Shown: piece by piece, positions 16,682 through 27,078 of the stretch
Layout: each line of letters starts with the position of its first letter
Numbering within the stretch: the first letter of the stretch is position 1
Assembly (NCBI GenBank): GCA_002280475.1
Contig: NCEB01000012.1
Span: 1-64,000, forward strand
Origin: Brevundimonas subvibrioides
GTDB lineage: Bacteria > Pseudomonadota > Alphaproteobacteria > Caulobacterales > Caulobacteraceae
DNA length: 64,000 nt
Reading direction: 5' to 3'
Translations under genes and position numbers: made by a program
Notes under the pieces: model-generated
Databases searched by the model: none
Told to the model about the DNA's origin: nothing
Seen by the model: only the letters and a program-made list of their open reading frames with translations

Positions 16682-17872
16682 ATGACCGAGGCCGCCACCT
16701 CCTACGTCCCGCCGTTCAGCCGCAACGACCCCAGTCCCATCGCCAAATGGTTCTGGACGGTCGATCGCGCGCTGCTGGGCGCGGCTCTGGCGCTGATCGG
16801 CCTGGGCGTGGCGCTGAGCTTCGCCTCCTCGCCCGCCGCCATCCTGGCCGACGAATCCCTCACCGACCCCTTCCACTATTCCTGGCGGATGCTGGTCTGG
16901 GCCGCGGGCGGGGTGGGGGCCATGCTGGTGATGTCCCTCTTGTCGCCACGCGGCGTGCGGCGGATCGCGGTGCTGGCCCTGCTCGGCGCCATCGTCGTCA
17001 TGGCCCTGCTGCCCGTCATCGGCGACACGGTGAAGGGCGCGGCGCGGTGGGTGAACCTGGGCCCGTTCAGCCTCCAGCCCTCGGAATTCGCCAAGCCCAG
17101 CCTGATCGTCTTCGCCGCCTGGATGTTCGCCGAGGGCCAGAAGGGGCAGGGGGTGCCCGGCGTCTCGATCGCTTTCGGGGCCTATGCCCTGTGCGTCGCC
17201 CTGCTGCTGATCCAGCCCGACATCGGCCAGACCCTCTTGATCACCACTACCTTCACGGCCGTCTTCTTCATGGCGGGCGTGCCGCTGCGCTGGGTCGCCG
17301 TGCTGGGCGGGCTGGGGGCGGCGGGGCTGGCGGCCATCTATCTGCTGTTCCCTCACGTCCAGTCGCGCGTGGCCAAGTTCGTCTCGCCCGGCGCCGAGGA
17401 CACCCACCAGATCGACCGCGCGTCCGAAGCCATCCGCGACGGCGGCCTGATCGGGCGCGGCATCGGCGAGGGGGTGATGAAGCGTCACGTTCCCGACCTG
17501 CACACCGACTTCATCTACTCCGTCGCGGCCGAGGAGTTCGGCCTGGTGCTCAGCCTGGTGATGATCGGCCTCTATGCCTTCATCGTCGTGCGCGGCATGC
17601 GAAAGGCGCGGCTGCTGAACGATCCGTTCGAGCAGACGGCGGCGGCGGGCCTGTTCATGCTGATCGGCCTGCAGGCCTCGATCAACATCGCGGTGAACCT
17701 GAACCTGATCCCGACCAAGGGCATGACCCTTCCCTTCATCAGCTACGGCGGCTCGTCCATGCTGGCCATGGGGCTGACCATGGGGTTCGCCCTGGCCCTG
17801 ACGCGGCGGCGACCGGGGGCCTACGAGCCGGGGTCCAGCCTGGCCCGCCCGCGGCGGATGCTGATGCCGTAG
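16682..17872 (+). CDS. ftsW: Septal peptidoglycan polymerase FtsW (SEDS family)
   Basis: 396 aa polytopic membrane protein with about ten hydrophobic segments. SEDS hallmarks are LNLGPFSLQPSEFAKPS, the periplasmic-loop region VPDLHTDFIYSVAAEEFG and PTKGMTLPFISYGGSS. It polymerises lipid II at the septum together with FtsI. The ATG is 6 bp after the murD stop. The gene ends 8 bp before an inverted-repeat element that separates it from murG. Confidence 0.95.
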   Translation: MTEAATSYVPPFSRNDPSPIAKWFWTVDRALLGAALALIGLGVALSFASSPAAILADESLTDPFHYSWRMLVWAAGGVGAMLVMSLLSPRGVRRIAVLALLGAIVVMALLPVIGDTVKGAARWVNLGPFSLQPSEFAKPSLIVFAAWMFAEGQKGQGVPGVSIAFGAYALCVALLLIQPDIGQTLLITTTFTAVFFMAGVPLRWVAVLGGLGAAGLAAIYLLFPHVQSRVAKFVSPGAEDTHQIDRASEAIRDGGLIGRGIGEGVMKRHVPDLHTDFIYSVAAEEFGLVLSLVMIGLYAFIVVRGMRKARLLNDPFEQTAAAGLFMLIGLQASINIAVNLNLIPTKGMTLPFISYGGSSMLAMGLTMGFALALTRRRPGAYEPGSSLARPRRMLMP

Positions 17873-17879
17873 TGCGCGA

Positions 17880-18031
17880 CCTCTCCCTCCCACTTGGGGG
17901 AGGGTGGTCGCGCAGCGACCGGGTGGGGGCGGCCCGGGGATCCGCAGGCGATGTCGGCGTCCGGCTCTCCCGGCCCCCCCATCCGGTCTCCGCTTCGCTC
18001 CGACCACCCTCCCGTTCCGGGGAGGGAGAGG
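17880..18031. repeat. 152-bp inverted-repeat element, copy 1 (ftsW/murG junction)
   Basis: Arms of about 60 bp: CCTCTCCCTCCCACTTGG, GGGAGGGTGGTCG, GACCGGGTGGGGGC on the left, mirrored by CCCCCATCCGGTCTC, CGACCACCCTCCC, GGGGAGGGAGAGG on the right. Small stem-loops lie inside each arm. A copy of identical length is at 45031-45182. It fills almost the entire ftsW-murG gap. Confidence 0.88.
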
Positions 18032-18066
18032 TTCCTTCCCCGCTCCTCCTCCGCTATCCCCCTGCC

Positions 18067-19149
18067 ATGACCAAAGTCTGCGTCGTCGCCGCCGGGGGCA
18101 CCGGGGGCCATATGTTCCCGGCCGAGGCCCTGGCCCGCGAGATGGCCGCGCGCGGCTGGCGGGTCGTGCTGGCCACCGACCGCCGCGGCGAGCAGTACGC
18201 CCAGGCCTTCCCCGCCGAGGAGCGGCTGGCGCTCGACGCCGCGACCGGCTCCGGTCCGTTGGGTCTGGCCAAGGCGGGCGTGGCCATCGTGCGCGGCGTG
18301 GCCCAGGCCGAGGCCGCCTTTCGCCGCCTGGACGCCCGCGTCGTGGTCGGCTTCGGCGGCTATCCGTCCGCGCCCGCCCTGGTCGCCGCCATCCTCCAGC
18401 GCCGCCCGACGCTGATCCACGAACAGAACGCCGTTCTGGGTCGCACCAACCGCGCCCTGGCGCCTTACGTCCGCGCGGTCGCCTCGTCCTTCCCGACTCT
18501 GGAGCGCGCCGCCCCCGCAGTGAAGGCCAGGGCTGAGGTCGTCGGGGCCCCCGTGCGCGCCGACATCCGGGCCCTGTTCGATCGTGCCTATGCGGCGCCC
18601 GGCAACGGCCCGATCCATGTCCTGGTCACAGGTGGCAGTCAGGGAGCCCGCGTCCTGTCCGAGACGACGCCGCGCGCCATGGCGGGCTTGCCGGACGCCA
18701 TTCGCAGCCGCCTCAAGGTCCAGCAGCAATCCCGTCCCGAGACGCTGGAGGCCGCGCGCCAGATCTATCTCGACGCCGGCATCGAGGCCGAGGTCGCGCC
18801 CTTCTTCCGCGACATGGCCAGCCGCCTGTCCTCCGCCCATCTGGTCATCGGCCGGGCCGGAGCCTCGACCTGCGCCGAACTGGCCGTCGCCGCCATGCCC
18901 TCGATCCTGATCCCGCTGAAGATCGCCACCGATGACCACCAGCGGCTGAACGCCAAGCTCCTGACCGATGTCTCTGCCGCCGAGATGATCCTGGAGGACG
19001 ACCTGACTGTCGAGGCGATGACGCGGGCCGTGGCCGGGGTTTTCGCCGACCCCGCGCGTCTGCCCGCCATGAGCGCCGCCGCCCGTTCCGTCGCCATTCC
19101 CGACGCGGCCCAGCGTCTGGCCGACCTGACCGAGGCGACGGCCGGCTGA
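18067..19149 (+). CDS. murG: UDP-GlcNAc:lipid I N-acetylglucosaminyltransferase MurG
   Basis: 360 aa peripheral GT28 glycosyltransferase that converts lipid I to lipid II. N-terminal AAGGTGGHMFPAEALAREM, central VTGGSQGARVLSE and GRAGASTCAELAVAAMPSI are diagnostic. Start at ATG 18067; the frame is open upstream across ftsW only as a shadow. In most relatives murC follows directly, but here murC lies 13.5 kb downstream and a channel gene follows 22 bp after murG. Confidence 0.95.
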   Translation: MTKVCVVAAGGTGGHMFPAEALAREMAARGWRVVLATDRRGEQYAQAFPAEERLALDAATGSGPLGLAKAGVAIVRGVAQAEAAFRRLDARVVVGFGGYPSAPALVAAILQRRPTLIHEQNAVLGRTNRALAPYVRAVASSFPTLERAAPAVKARAEVVGAPVRADIRALFDRAYAAPGNGPIHVLVTGGSQGARVLSETTPRAMAGLPDAIRSRLKVQQQSRPETLEAARQIYLDAGIEAEVAPFFRDMASRLSSAHLVIGRAGASTCAELAVAAMPSILIPLKIATDDHQRLNAKLLTDVSAAEMILEDDLTVEAMTRAVAGVFADPARLPAMSAAARSVAIPDAAQRLADLTEATAG

Positions 19150-19171
19150 GGCTTTTTGCGGAACAGAAGCC

Positions 19172-20335
19172 ATGGGCCAAACGCTGTCTTCCTCAATGCC
19201 TCCCGAAATCACCGACCTGACGCGCCAGATCATCCTGCTCTGGCGACGGTTCCAATGGCTGCCCGAATGGCTGGTCGTGGCCATCGTGATCGCCGTCTTC
19301 GTGGGCGGTGGCTGGGTGGCTCACCGCATCGTCTTCTCGATCCTGCGGCGGGTTGTTCGAAACCGCGACATGTTCTGGCGCGGCGTGGTCGAGCGCGCGC
19401 GGCGCAAGCTCCGCATCCTCATCATCCTGATCGCGGTCGGGTTTTCCGTCACCGTCTCGCCGCTCGATCCGGACCCCTCGGCCGTCATCCGGTCGGCGAT
19501 CCTGTTCCTGGTGATCCTCGTGCTCGGCTGGATCGCAACGGGCATCGTCGACATGTGGGCGGTCGTCTATCTGCGGAAGTTCAACCTCGAGACAGAGGAC
19601 AACCTCAACGCCAGGAAGCACGTCACCCAGACCCGCATCCTGCAACGGGCCGGGGTCATCCTGATCGGCATCGTCACCGTGGCCCTGGCCATGATGACGA
19701 TCGGCGCGGTCCGTCAGTGGGGCGTGTCGCTGCTGGCCTCGGCCGGGGTGGTGGGCATCGTCGCCGGCCTCGCGCTCCAGCCCCTGCTCAAGAACCTGGT
19801 CGCCGGCATCCAGATCGCCACGGCCCAGCCCATCCGCATCGACGACGCCGTCATCGTCGAGAACGAGTGGGGTCAGATCGAGGAGATCACCTCCACCTAC
19901 GTCGTCGTCCGCCTGTGGGACTGGCGGCGGATGATCCTGCCGCTCAGCTATTTCATCGAACAACCCTTCCAGAACTGGACCCGCGAGACGTCGCGCCTGA
20001 TCGGCGCGGCCATCCTTTATGTCGACTACGAGGCCCCGATCGACCGCCTGCGCGCCGAGCTGGAGCGCATCTGCCGGGCCTCGCCCCTGTGGGACGGCGA
20101 TGTCGTGAACCTGGCCGTGACCGACATCACCGACCGCGTGGCCCAGGTCCGTTGCCTGGCCAGTGGTCGCAACGCCGGCGTCGTCTTCGACCTGCGCTGC
20201 GAGATCCGCGAGAAGATGCTGGTCTTCATGCGCGACCAGTGCCCGGAGGCCCTGCCGAGGGACCGGCTGGCGGTGGACGCGAACGCAGCCCCGGTTACGC
20301 CACCAGCGTCTCCGCCTGCTTCAGGTCCACGCTGA
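19172..20335 (+). CDS. MscS-family mechanosensitive channel
   Basis: 387 aa. Several N-terminal hydrophobic segments (residues ~28-50, ~82-125, ~165-185) precede the MscS pore and beta domain: [20 protein letters not shown], then [16 protein letters not shown] and [18 protein letters not shown]. It would release solutes on hypo-osmotic shock. It starts 22 bp after murG and overlaps the 3' end of smc on the opposite strand by 41 bp. Confidence 0.9.
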   Translation: MGQTLSSSMPPEITDLTRQIILLWRRFQWLPEWLVVAIVIAVFVGGGWVAHRIVFSILRRVVRNRDMFWRGVVERARRKLRILIILIAVGFSVTVSPLDPDPSAVIRSAILFLVILVLGWIATGIVDMWAVVYLRKFNLETEDNLNARKHVTQTRILQRAGVILIGIVTVALAMMTIGAVRQWGVSLLASAGVVGIVAGLALQPLLKNLVAGIQIATAQPIRIDDAVIVENEWGQIEEITSTYVVVRLWDWRRMILPLSYFIEQPFQNWTRETSRLIGAAILYVDYEAPIDRLRAELERICRASPLWDGDVVNLAVTDITDRVAQVRCLASGRNAGVVFDLRCEIREKMLVFMRDQCPEALPRDRLAVDANAAPVTPPASPPASGPR

Positions 20336-23300
20336 CCAGCTGGCTGACGCCTCGCTCGGGCATGGTGACGCCGTAGAGGCGATCCATCCGGCTCATGGTC
20401 ACCGGGTTGTGGGTGATTACGATGAAGCGGGTGTCGGTGCGGTTGCGCATCTCGTTCAGCATTCGGCAGAAGCGGTCGACGTTGGCGTCGTCCAGCGGCG
20501 CATCGACCTCGTCCAGCACGCAGACCGGGGCCGGATTGGCCAGGAAGACAGCGAAGATCAGGGCGGCCGCCGTCAGGGCCTGCTCGCCGCCCGACATCAG
20601 GCTCATGACCGACAGCCGCTTGCCCGGCGGACAGGCGTAGATCTCCAGGCCCGCCTCAAGCGGGTCGTCGCTCTCGACCAGTTTCAGTTCCGCCTGGCCA
20701 CCGCCGAACAGGGCCTCGAACAGGCTCTTGAAGTTGTCGTTGATGACGTCGAACGCGGCGGTCAGCCGCTCACGGCCCTCGGCGTTCAGCTCGTCGATGC
20801 CGTCCCTCAGGCGGGCGATGGCGCCGGTCAGGTCCGACCGTTCCAGCCGCATGGTCTGCAGACGTTCGCCGTATTCCTCGGCCTCTTCCTCGGCCCGCAG
20901 GTTGACCGGCCCCAGCTGTTCGCGCTCGCGCTCCAGCCCATACAGCAGGCTCTCGGCCCCGGCGGCGTCGGGCGGCCGGGCGATGGCGTCGTCGATCAGC
21001 TTCTGGCCCAGCTGGTCGGGCGACATCTGCGCCGTCTCGCGCAGCTGGGCATCCATCTCGGCCAGGCGTTCGGCTGCGCTCTCGGCCCGCGCGGCCAGAC
21101 CGGCCCGGGCCTCGCGCGCCTGTCCGGCCGCGGCGTCGGCGGCGCGGCCGGCGCGGTCGGCGTCGGTGGCCTCGCCTTCCAGAACCGACAGGGCGTCGGC
21201 GGCGGCCTTTCGCCGCGTCTCGGCGGCGGTCAGCGTGTCCATCAGCTTCGACCGTTGCCCGGCCAGCACCTCCGGGGCCCGCTCCGCCTCCGCCAGCAGG
21301 GTCGCGGTTCGCCCCGCGTCCTTCTCCAGCGTCGTGATCCGCGCCGCGCTGTCCTTTGCCCGACCGGCCCAGCCGTCGCGCTCGCGCGTCAGGGACGCCA
21401 GCCTCTGCTCGCGGCCGCTCCGTTCGCGCGCCTCGGCGTCGCGGTCCGCGCGCGCTTGAGCGGAGGCCGTCCGTGCCGTTTCGGCGGCGGCGCGGGCCCC
21501 GGCCAGTTCGGCCTTCAGCGCGTCGACCGTCTCGCCCGACGCCGCTTCGGTCGCCGCCTGGGCCAGCGCCGCCCCGGCGGCCTCCTGCTCGGCGGTCAGG
21601 CGGGTCAGGCTCTCGTCCAGCGCCTGGGCCCGCGCCTCGCGCCGGGCCTGCTCGCGACCGAGCGCCTCGACCCGGTCGCGCGCGGCGGCCAGGGCCTTGT
21701 CGGCGGCGAAGGGTTTGAGGCGCGCGGCCTTCACCGTCTCCTCCGCCGCGCGGAAGGCCTCGGTCGCGGCCTTGAGCGTCTGTTGCGCCGCTTCCAGCGC
21801 GGGCTTGCCTGCGTCGATCTCGGCTTCCAACTCCGACAGCCGCGTGCGTTGTGCCAGCCGTACGGCGGCCGGACGCGGCGCCTCGGCCCGGCTGACGAAG
21901 CCGTCCCAGCGATGGAGGTCGCCCTCCTTCGTCACCAGCCGGGCGCCGGGCGGCAGGGCCTTTGCCAAACTCGCTGCCGCGGTCCGGTCCGCTACGCCGC
22001 ACAGTGCCAGCCGTGCAGCCAGCGCATCCGGTGCGTCCACCACCTTCGCGAGCGGCTCCACCCCGTCTGGCCAGGCGGGGGAGGGCACCGCCGCCCCGCC
22101 CCAATAGGCCGCCGCCTTCGCATCGAGCGCCGCGTCCAGATCGTCGCCGAGCGCCGCCGCCAGCGCGGCTTCATAGCCCTTGGCGGCAGAGACCTTGTCC
22201 AGCGCCGGCGCGTGGTCGCGCCGGGTGGTGACCAGCAGGGACGCCAGCCCCCGCGCCTCGGTCTGCAGCCGTCCCAGACGGTCTTCGGCGGCTCGCGCGG
22301 CGGTGCGCGCCTCCTGCTCCGCGCGCGCCAGATCGCCCCGCCGCGCCTCCGCCGCCTCGACCTCGGCCCGGGCATCTGTCAGTGCCGTCGCTGCCGTCTC
22401 CAGAGCCGCCTGCGCCTCGATGACTTCGGGTGTTTCCAGCGGCCCCAGCGCGGCGCGTTCCCGCCGGGCCGCCTCCAGTGCCCCCTCCGCCCGCGTCAGT
22501 CGCGCCTCCGCGTCCCGTCGCCGCGCCGTCTCGGCGTTGGCCCGGGCCTCGATGGCCGCCAGGGTCCCCGCGACCCGTTCGACCTCGGCGTCGGCGGCGC
22601 GGCGGACGTCCTCGGCGCTCGCCAAGGCGGTCTCGAGCTCCGGCCCCCGGGTGGGGGCGGCGGCGACCTCTGCGGCCAAGGCATCGATCTCGGCCGTCAG
22701 CCGCTCCAGCTGCGCGCCTGCGTCCTCGGCCATGGCGGCCTCGCGCTCGGTGTCGGCGGCGATGCGCGCCTGTTCGGACTTCAGCCGCTCGACCTCGGCC
22801 CGCGCCGCCTGCTCGGCCATGTCCAGCCGGTCGCGCTCCAGCGAGGCGCGGTGCAAAAGGGCCGCCGCCACCGCGTCCTCCTCGCGCGCGGGCTTCAGCG
22901 CCTCCTGGGCCTTCAGCGCCGCCGTCTGCCCCCGCGCCGCCGCCGCCGTCGCCTCGCCCACGGTGCGTTCGGCCTCGGCCAGCTCCCCGGCAGCGTCTTC
23001 CGCCGCCAGCCGCGCGTCGTTCCAGCGGACATACAGCAGGGCGGCCTGCAGAGCCCGGATCTCGGCGGAGATCTTCTTGTACTTCTCGGCCTGACGCGCC
23101 TCGCGTTTCAGCCGGCCGAGCGCCGTCTCCAGCTCGCGCCCGATGTCGTCCAGCCGCTCAAGATTGGCCTCGGCGGCCTTCAATCGCAGCTCGGCTTCAT
23201 GCCGCCGCGTGTGCAGCCCCGCCACGCCGCCCGCCTCTTCCAGGATACGCCGCCGGTTCTGCGGCTTGGCGGCGATCAGCTCCGAGATCTGCCCCTGCCG

Positions 23301-23732
23301 GACCAGGGCCGGGGAGTTGGCCCCCGTCGAGGCGTCGGCGAACAGCAGTTGCACGTCGCGCGCGCGCACCTCCTTGCCGTTGATCCGATAGGTCGATCCC
23401 TGGCCCCGGTCGATGCGGCGGCTGACCTCCAGGATGGCGCTGTCGGTGAAGGGCTGGGGGGCCCGTCGCTGGGCGTTGTCGATGGTCAGCTGGACTTCGG
23501 CGTGGTTGCGCGGCGGTCGGTCCGACGCTCCGGCGAAGATGACGTCGTCCATCCCCTGGCCGCGCATGGCCTTGGCCGAATTCGCCCCCATGACCCAGCG
23601 CATGGATTCCAGCACGTTTGACTTGCCGCAGCCGTTGGGGCCGACGATCCCCGTCAGGCCGGGCTCGATGAAGACCTCGGCCGGATCGACGAAGGACTTG
23701 AACCCGACGAGACGCAGTCGCTGGAACTGCAT
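20295..23732 (-). CDS. smc: Chromosome partition protein SMC
   Basis: 1145 aa ATPase of bacterial condensin. Walker [11 protein letters not shown] at residues 31-40 and [10 protein letters not shown] nearby; long Ala/Glu/Arg-rich coiled coils flank a hinge around residues 500-640; the C-terminal head has [19 protein letters not shown] and Walker [14 protein letters not shown]. It organises and segregates the chromosome with ScpA/ScpB. Upstream on the same strand are two DsbA-like genes and a DUF721 gene, an arrangement I recall from the Caulobacter smc-ccrM region. Confidence 0.96.
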   Translation of the reverse strand: MQFQRLRLVGFKSFVDPAEVFIEPGLTGIVGPNGCGKSNVLESMRWVMGANSAKAMRGQGMDDVIFAGASDRPPRNHAEVQLTIDNAQRRAPQPFTDSAILEVSRRIDRGQGSTYRINGKEVRARDVQLLFADASTGANSPALVRQGQISELIAAKPQNRRRILEEAGGVAGLHTRRHEAELRLKAAEANLERLDDIGRELETALGRLKREARQAEKYKKISAEIRALQAALLYVRWNDARLAAEDAAGELAEAERTVGEATAAAARGQTAALKAQEALKPAREEDAVAAALLHRASLERDRLDMAEQAARAEVERLKSEQARIAADTEREAAMAEDAGAQLERLTAEIDALAAEVAAAPTRGPELETALASAEDVRRAADAEVERVAGTLAAIEARANAETARRRDAEARLTRAEGALEAARRERAALGPLETPEVIEAQAALETAATALTDARAEVEAAEARRGDLARAEQEARTAARAAEDRLGRLQTEARGLASLLVTTRRDHAPALDKVSAAKGYEAALAAALGDDLDAALDAKAAAYWGGAAVPSPAWPDGVEPLAKVVDAPDALAARLALCGVADRTAAASLAKALPPGARLVTKEGDLHRWDGFVSRAEAPRPAAVRLAQRTRLSELEAEIDAGKPALEAAQQTLKAATEAFRAAEETVKAARLKPFAADKALAAARDRVEALGREQARREARAQALDESLTRLTAEQEAAGAALAQAATEAASGETVDALKAELAGARAAAETARTASAQARADRDAEARERSGREQRLASLTRERDGWAGRAKDSAARITTLEKDAGRTATLLAEAERAPEVLAGQRSKLMDTLTAAETRRKAAADALSVLEGEATDADRAGRAADAAAGQAREARAGLAARAESAAERLAEMDAQLRETAQMSPDQLGQKLIDDAIARPPDAAGAESLLYGLEREREQLGPVNLRAEEEAEEYGERLQTMRLERSDLTGAIARLRDGIDELNAEGRERLTAAFDVINDNFKSLFEALFGGGQAELKLVESDDPLEAGLEIYACPPGKRLSVMSLMSGGEQALTAAALIFAVFLANPAPVCVLDEVDAPLDDANVDRFCRMLNEMRNRTDTRFIVITHNPVTMSRMDRLYGVTMPERGVSQLVSVDLKQAETLVA

Positions 23733-23739
23733 CCCGGCG

Positions 23740-24351
23740 TCAGCGACCCGCGACCAGAGGCTGGATCGCGGCCGACAGGCCTTCGAGAGAGGTATCGGCG
23801 ACCCGGCGGCCGTTGACGAAGAAGCTGGGCGTGCCGTCCACCCCGGCGGCCTGGGCCCCGGCGATGCCCGCGCGGATGTTCTGGAGCGTCGCGGGGTCTT
23901 CCAGGCAGGTCTCGATCTCGGCCTGTGACTTGCCGCTGACGGCGATGGCGGCCGTGAACCAGTCCGCCACCGGCGCGCCCTCGAACAGGGCCGCCTGGCC
24001 GCTCATCAGGGTCGAAGCCACGTCAAAGAAGCGGTCCGGCGCGGCGCAGCGCGCGATGCCCGCGGCCTGGGCCGCCACCTGGACCGGCTGGGTCGGCAGG
24101 TCGCGGAACACCAGCCGGACCTGGCCCGTATCGACGAACCGCGCCTTGAAGGCCGGCAGCACGCCCGTGTGCCACTCGCCGCAGTGCGAGCAGGTGAAGG
24201 AGGCGTATTCGATCACCGTCACGAGCGCGTCGGCGCGGCCCAGCACGCGGTCGGCGGCCGTGACCGGCGGCACGGGGGCCGTCTGGGCCGAGACCGCGAC
24301 CGGCGCGACCGTGATCGCGACGGCGAGCATCAGGTCGCGCAGGCGGATCAT
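23740..24351 (-). CDS. Periplasmic DsbA-like thiol-disulfide protein (CSHC)
   Basis: 203 aa. Signal peptide [22 protein letters not shown], then a thioredoxin-fold DsbA-like domain with active site C54-S-H-C57 in [16 protein letters not shown], and the cis-Pro region [13 protein letters not shown]. Of the DsbA/BdbD-like type typical in alphaproteobacteria. It starts 5 bp after the stop of a second, related gene, so the pair looks like a tandem duplication. Substrates unknown. Confidence 0.9.
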   Translation of the reverse strand: MIRLRDLMLAVAITVAPVAVSAQTAPVPPVTAADRVLGRADALVTVIEYASFTCSHCGEWHTGVLPAFKARFVDTGQVRLVFRDLPTQPVQVAAQAAGIARCAAPDRFFDVASTLMSGQAALFEGAPVADWFTAAIAVSGKSQAEIETCLEDPATLQNIRAGIAGAQAAGVDGTPSFFVNGRRVADTSLEGLSAAIQPLVAGR

Positions 24352-24356
24352 CGAGG

Positions 24357-25001
24357 TCAGCCCTCGGCCAGGGCGGCGTCGATCGCCGCCGACAGGCCGG
24401 ACAGGGAGTTGTCGGGCACGGTCTGGCCGTTGACGATGAAGGTCGGGGTGCCACTGACGCCCGCGTCCATGGCGGCCTTGATGCGCTCATCCATCGCGGC
24501 GATGGCGGCCTCGTCGGTGACGCAGGCCTGGAACTGTTCCTCGCTCAGACCCACGCCGTTGGCGACCCGGAGCAATAGCGGACGCGGTCCGGCCGGTCCG
24601 AACATCTCGGCCTGGCTGGCCAGCAGTTCCTCTACCACCGGGAAATAGTTCTCCGGACCGGCGCAGCGCGCCATCAGGAAGCCGGCGACGGCCACCGGCT
24701 GGGGCGGGGTCGGGAACTCGCGGAAGACGAATCGGACCTGGTTGGTGTCGACGTATTTGGTCTTGAACTCGGGCCAGACCTGCGACTGCCAGGCGGCGCA
24801 GGCCCCGCAGGTGACCGAGGCGTATTCGATGACCGTGACCTTGGCCCCCTCGGGCGCGCCCTTGGCCATGTCACCGTCGGCCGGGTTGCCGGCGGTCGAG
24901 CCGGAGCATCCCGCCAGCACCGCCATGGCAGCCAGGGCGGCGCCCGTGACGGCCGCGCGGCGGCTCATGGAAGAGAACTTGAAACGACCGTCGGCGCGCA
25001 T
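24357..25001 (-). CDS. DsbA-like thiol-disulfide lipoprotein (CGAC)
   Basis: 214 aa. The signal sequence ends in a lipobox (AVLAGC, Cys32), so it is probably membrane-anchored, unlike its soluble neighbour. Active site C65-G-A-C68 in EYASVTCGACAAW; cis-Pro region GVSGTPTFIVNGQ. Start taken at ATG 24999-25001 because AGAGGAAG stands about 6 bp upstream; an internal ATG (residue 12) has no such site. Similar in sequence to the next gene and likely co-transcribed with it and smc. Confidence 0.88.
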   Translation of the reverse strand: MRADGRFKFSSMSRRAAVTGAALAAMAVLAGCSGSTAGNPADGDMAKGAPEGAKVTVIEYASVTCGACAAWQSQVWPEFKTKYVDTNQVRFVFREFPTPPQPVAVAGFLMARCAGPENYFPVVEELLASQAEMFGPAGPRPLLLRVANGVGLSEEQFQACVTDEAAIAAMDERIKAAMDAGVSGTPTFIVNGQTVPDNSLSGLSAAIDAALAEG

Positions 25002-25117
25002 GGCGTCTTCCTCTGAAATCGAAAGCGGATGTTCGCGCGATTCCCGAACCTCGCGCGAGGCCTAGACCCTTCGACAACAGGTGCGGCGAAGTTTTGTCAA
25101 CCGACCGACGGTCGACG

Positions 25118-25675
25118 TCAGGGGCGAGCCTTTCGCGAATCCGACAGCACCGCCCGGCCCAGTGCCTCCAGCGCGCCCTTTAGACCCGGCGGGGCGGCCT
25201 CCAGCGACTGCTTCAGCTCGGCTTCGGCCCCGGCGTCGAGCGGGTCGATCTTGCGACGCGCGCCCTTGGTCGAAACGGCGGGGGTGGGCAAAGGCTTCAC
25301 CGGGCCCTGGGCGATCCTCAGCTTGTCGACCGAGCCTTCACCCAGGAACAGATTCACCCGCGCCAGGATGTCGGCGGACTGGTGCTGGACCAGAAGCGCG
25401 GCCGGGCCCGCCACGCGCAGTTCCAGGGTGCCCCCCGCACCCGCCCGGCCCTTGGTCAGTTTCTGCGGCCGGGTGACGCGGGCCAGTTGGTCGCCGACGA
25501 TCTCGCGCCAGCGCGGTTCCAGCGCGCCCGCGCCGCGTCCGAACTTCGCGTCCAACTCCTTGATGAAGGGGGCCAGCGAGCGGCCGGCCGGGGGCGCGGG
25601 GCGCGGCATGGGCCGGGTCCGTCGCCGCGACAGGATCTCGCGGGCCTCGCTTTCGGTGGGCAGATCGCGCGCCAT
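25118..25675 (-). CDS. DUF721 protein, probable DciA-type replicative helicase loader
   Basis: 185 aa. The DUF721 core runs from LAPFIKELDAKFGRGAGALE through LELRVAGPAALLVQHQSADILARVNLFLG (about residues 30-125), followed by a low-complexity C-terminal tail. DUF721 proteins related to DciA load the DnaB helicase in bacteria lacking DnaC/DnaI; extension to this gene is by family. It is divergent from mutY with a 29-bp hairpin in the gap, and is upstream of the DsbA-like/smc genes on the same strand. Confidence 0.78.
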   Translation of the reverse strand: MARDLPTESEAREILSRRRTRPMPRPAPPAGRSLAPFIKELDAKFGRGAGALEPRWREIVGDQLARVTRPQKLTKGRAGAGGTLELRVAGPAALLVQHQSADILARVNLFLGEGSVDKLRIAQGPVKPLPTPAVSTKGARRKIDPLDAGAEAELKQSLEAAPPGLKGALEALGRAVLSDSRKARP

Positions 25676-25705
25676 GGCCCTGTCGTAGCGGATTTCCGCG
25701 CCGAC

Positions 25706-25734
25706 TTCTCCCTCCCCTGAAGGGGAGGGAGAGG
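25706..25734. repeat. 29-bp perfect-stem hairpin between divergent dciA-like gene and mutY
   Basis: TTCTCCCTCCCC and GGGGAGGGAGAGG enclose a TGAA loop. The arm sequence is the same as the outer tip of the 152-bp inverted-repeat elements, so it may be a remnant or minimal form of that family. It lies 15 bp before the mutY ATG. Confidence 0.7.
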
Positions 25735-25749
25735 CTAAGGCTCGACCCT

Positions 25750-26778
25750 ATGCGCCCCGCCGATATCGCGAAGCTCAGGTCCGCCCTGCTGGACTGGTAC
25801 GACGCCCACGCCCGGGCCCTGCCGTGGCGCCGGCCGCCGGGTTCCACCGATCGCGTCGATCCCTACCGGGTCTGGCTGTCGGAGGTGATGCTCCAACAGA
25901 CGACCGTGCCTCACGCCACCCCCTATTTCGAGCGGTTCACGGCACGGTGGCCGACGGTCTCGGACCTGGCGGCGGCCGAGGACGGCGACCTGATGGCCGC
26001 CTGGGCGGGGCTCGGCTACTACGCCCGCGCCCGCAATCTGCTGGCGTGTGCCCGGACCGTGGCGCGCGATCATCAGGGTGTCTTCCCGGACACCGAGGCG
26101 GGTCTGCTGGAACTGCCGGGGGTCGGCGCCTACACCGCCGCCGCCGTGGCCGCGATCGCCTCCGACCGCCCCGCCAATGTCGTGGACGGCAACGTCGAGC
26201 GGGTCGTCGCCCGCCTGTTCGCCGTCGAGACGCCGCTTCCCGCCGCGAGGCCGGAACTGAGGCGATTGGCGGGCAGCCTCGTCGCCGACGACCGGCCCGG
26301 AGACTGGGCCCAGGCCCTGATGGATCTGGGCTCGACCGTATGCCGGCCACGGTGGCCGCTTTGCCTCATGTGTCCCATCAGCGGCTTCTGCGCCGCCCGG
26401 GCGACCGGCGAGCCGGACCGCTATCCGGTCAAGACGAAGAAGGCGGCCAAGCCCCATCGTCGGGGCATCGCCTGGGTCCTGCGCGACGCCGGGGGCCGGG
26501 TGGCCCTGGTCCGCCGACCGGACAAGGGACTGCTGGGCGGCATGCTCGGCCTGCCGACCGGCGACTGGCGCGAGGGACCGCCGGACGAGACGCCTCCGAT
26601 CGAGGCGGGCTGGACCGACGCCGGCGCGGTCGAACACGTCTTCACCCACTTCTCGCTGACGCTCTGGGTGCGCGTGGCCGAAGGAGCGGGCGATTATCTC
26701 TGGAGGCCGGAAGCCGAGGCTCTGGCGGCCCTGCCGACGGTCTTCAGGAAGGCGCTAGTCCGTTCCGGCATTGCTTGA
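25750..26778 (+). CDS. mutY: Adenine DNA glycosylase MutY
   Basis: 342 aa base-excision enzyme removing A opposite 8-oxoG. Catalytic E45 lies in SEVMLQQT, the helix-hairpin-helix in LPGVGAYTAAAV, and catalytic D146 in VVDGNVERV. The iron-sulfur loop is C198-x6-C205-x2-C208-x5-C214. A C-terminal MutT-like domain for 8-oxoG recognition begins near residue 235. All key residues are present. The stop precedes the brnTA module by 27 bp. Confidence 0.95.
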   Translation: MRPADIAKLRSALLDWYDAHARALPWRRPPGSTDRVDPYRVWLSEVMLQQTTVPHATPYFERFTARWPTVSDLAAAEDGDLMAAWAGLGYYARARNLLACARTVARDHQGVFPDTEAGLLELPGVGAYTAAAVAAIASDRPANVVDGNVERVVARLFAVETPLPAARPELRRLAGSLVADDRPGDWAQALMDLGSTVCRPRWPLCLMCPISGFCAARATGEPDRYPVKTKKAAKPHRRGIAWVLRDAGGRVALVRRPDKGLLGGMLGLPTGDWREGPPDETPPIEAGWTDAGAVEHVFTHFSLTLWVRVAEGAGDYLWRPEAEALAALPTVFRKALVRSGIA

Positions 26779-26805
26779 GCGCATTTTTTGTAGTAACAGA
26801 ATCGA

Positions 26806-27078
26806 GTGTGCATCACGTTCGATCCGGCCAAGCGTGAACGCACTCTCGCCGAGCGAGATCTGGATTTTGCAATGGTGGCGGAGGTTTTCGCCGCTCCGTT
26901 CTACACCGAGCAGGACACTCGGAAAGATTACGGAGAAATCCGTTGGATCAGCGCGGGTTGGCTGCGGGGACGGATGGTCGTGGTGGTCTGGACCGAGCGC
27001 GACGAGGCGATACACGTCATTTTCATGAGGAAGGCCAATGTCAGAGAACAAGCACGATACGGAGAGCGGTTGGGTTGA
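26806..27078 (+). CDS. brnT: BrnT family toxin, copy 1
   Basis: 90 aa, GTG start. The fold signature is ITFDPAKRERTLAERDLDF at the N-terminus and IRWISAGWLRGRMVVVVWTER with IHVIFMRKAN at the C-terminus, typical of BrnT (RelE-like ribonuclease fold). The gene overlaps the brnA antitoxin start by 41 bp, the usual toxin-first order of BrnTA. It lies just after mutY. No convincing palindromic operator was seen ahead of it. Confidence 0.9.
   Translation: MCITFDPAKRERTLAERDLDFAMVAEVFAAPFYTEQDTRKDYGEIRWISAGWLRGRMVVVVWTERDEAIHVIFMRKANVREQARYGERLG

Noticed and set aside
15140-18007. 955-codon minus-strand frame across murD and ftsW
   Set aside because: Low-complexity shadow sequence; both genes on the plus strand are firmly identified.
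20163-23621. Open frame of 1152 codons opposite smc
   Set aside because: Composition is the Gly/Arg/Leu-rich pattern of an antisense shadow of high-GC coding sequence. The smc frame has Walker A, hinge and signature motifs.
26760-26806. Operator for the first brnTA
   Set aside because: TTGAGC and TAACAG-like hexamers are present but spacing and symmetry are not convincing.
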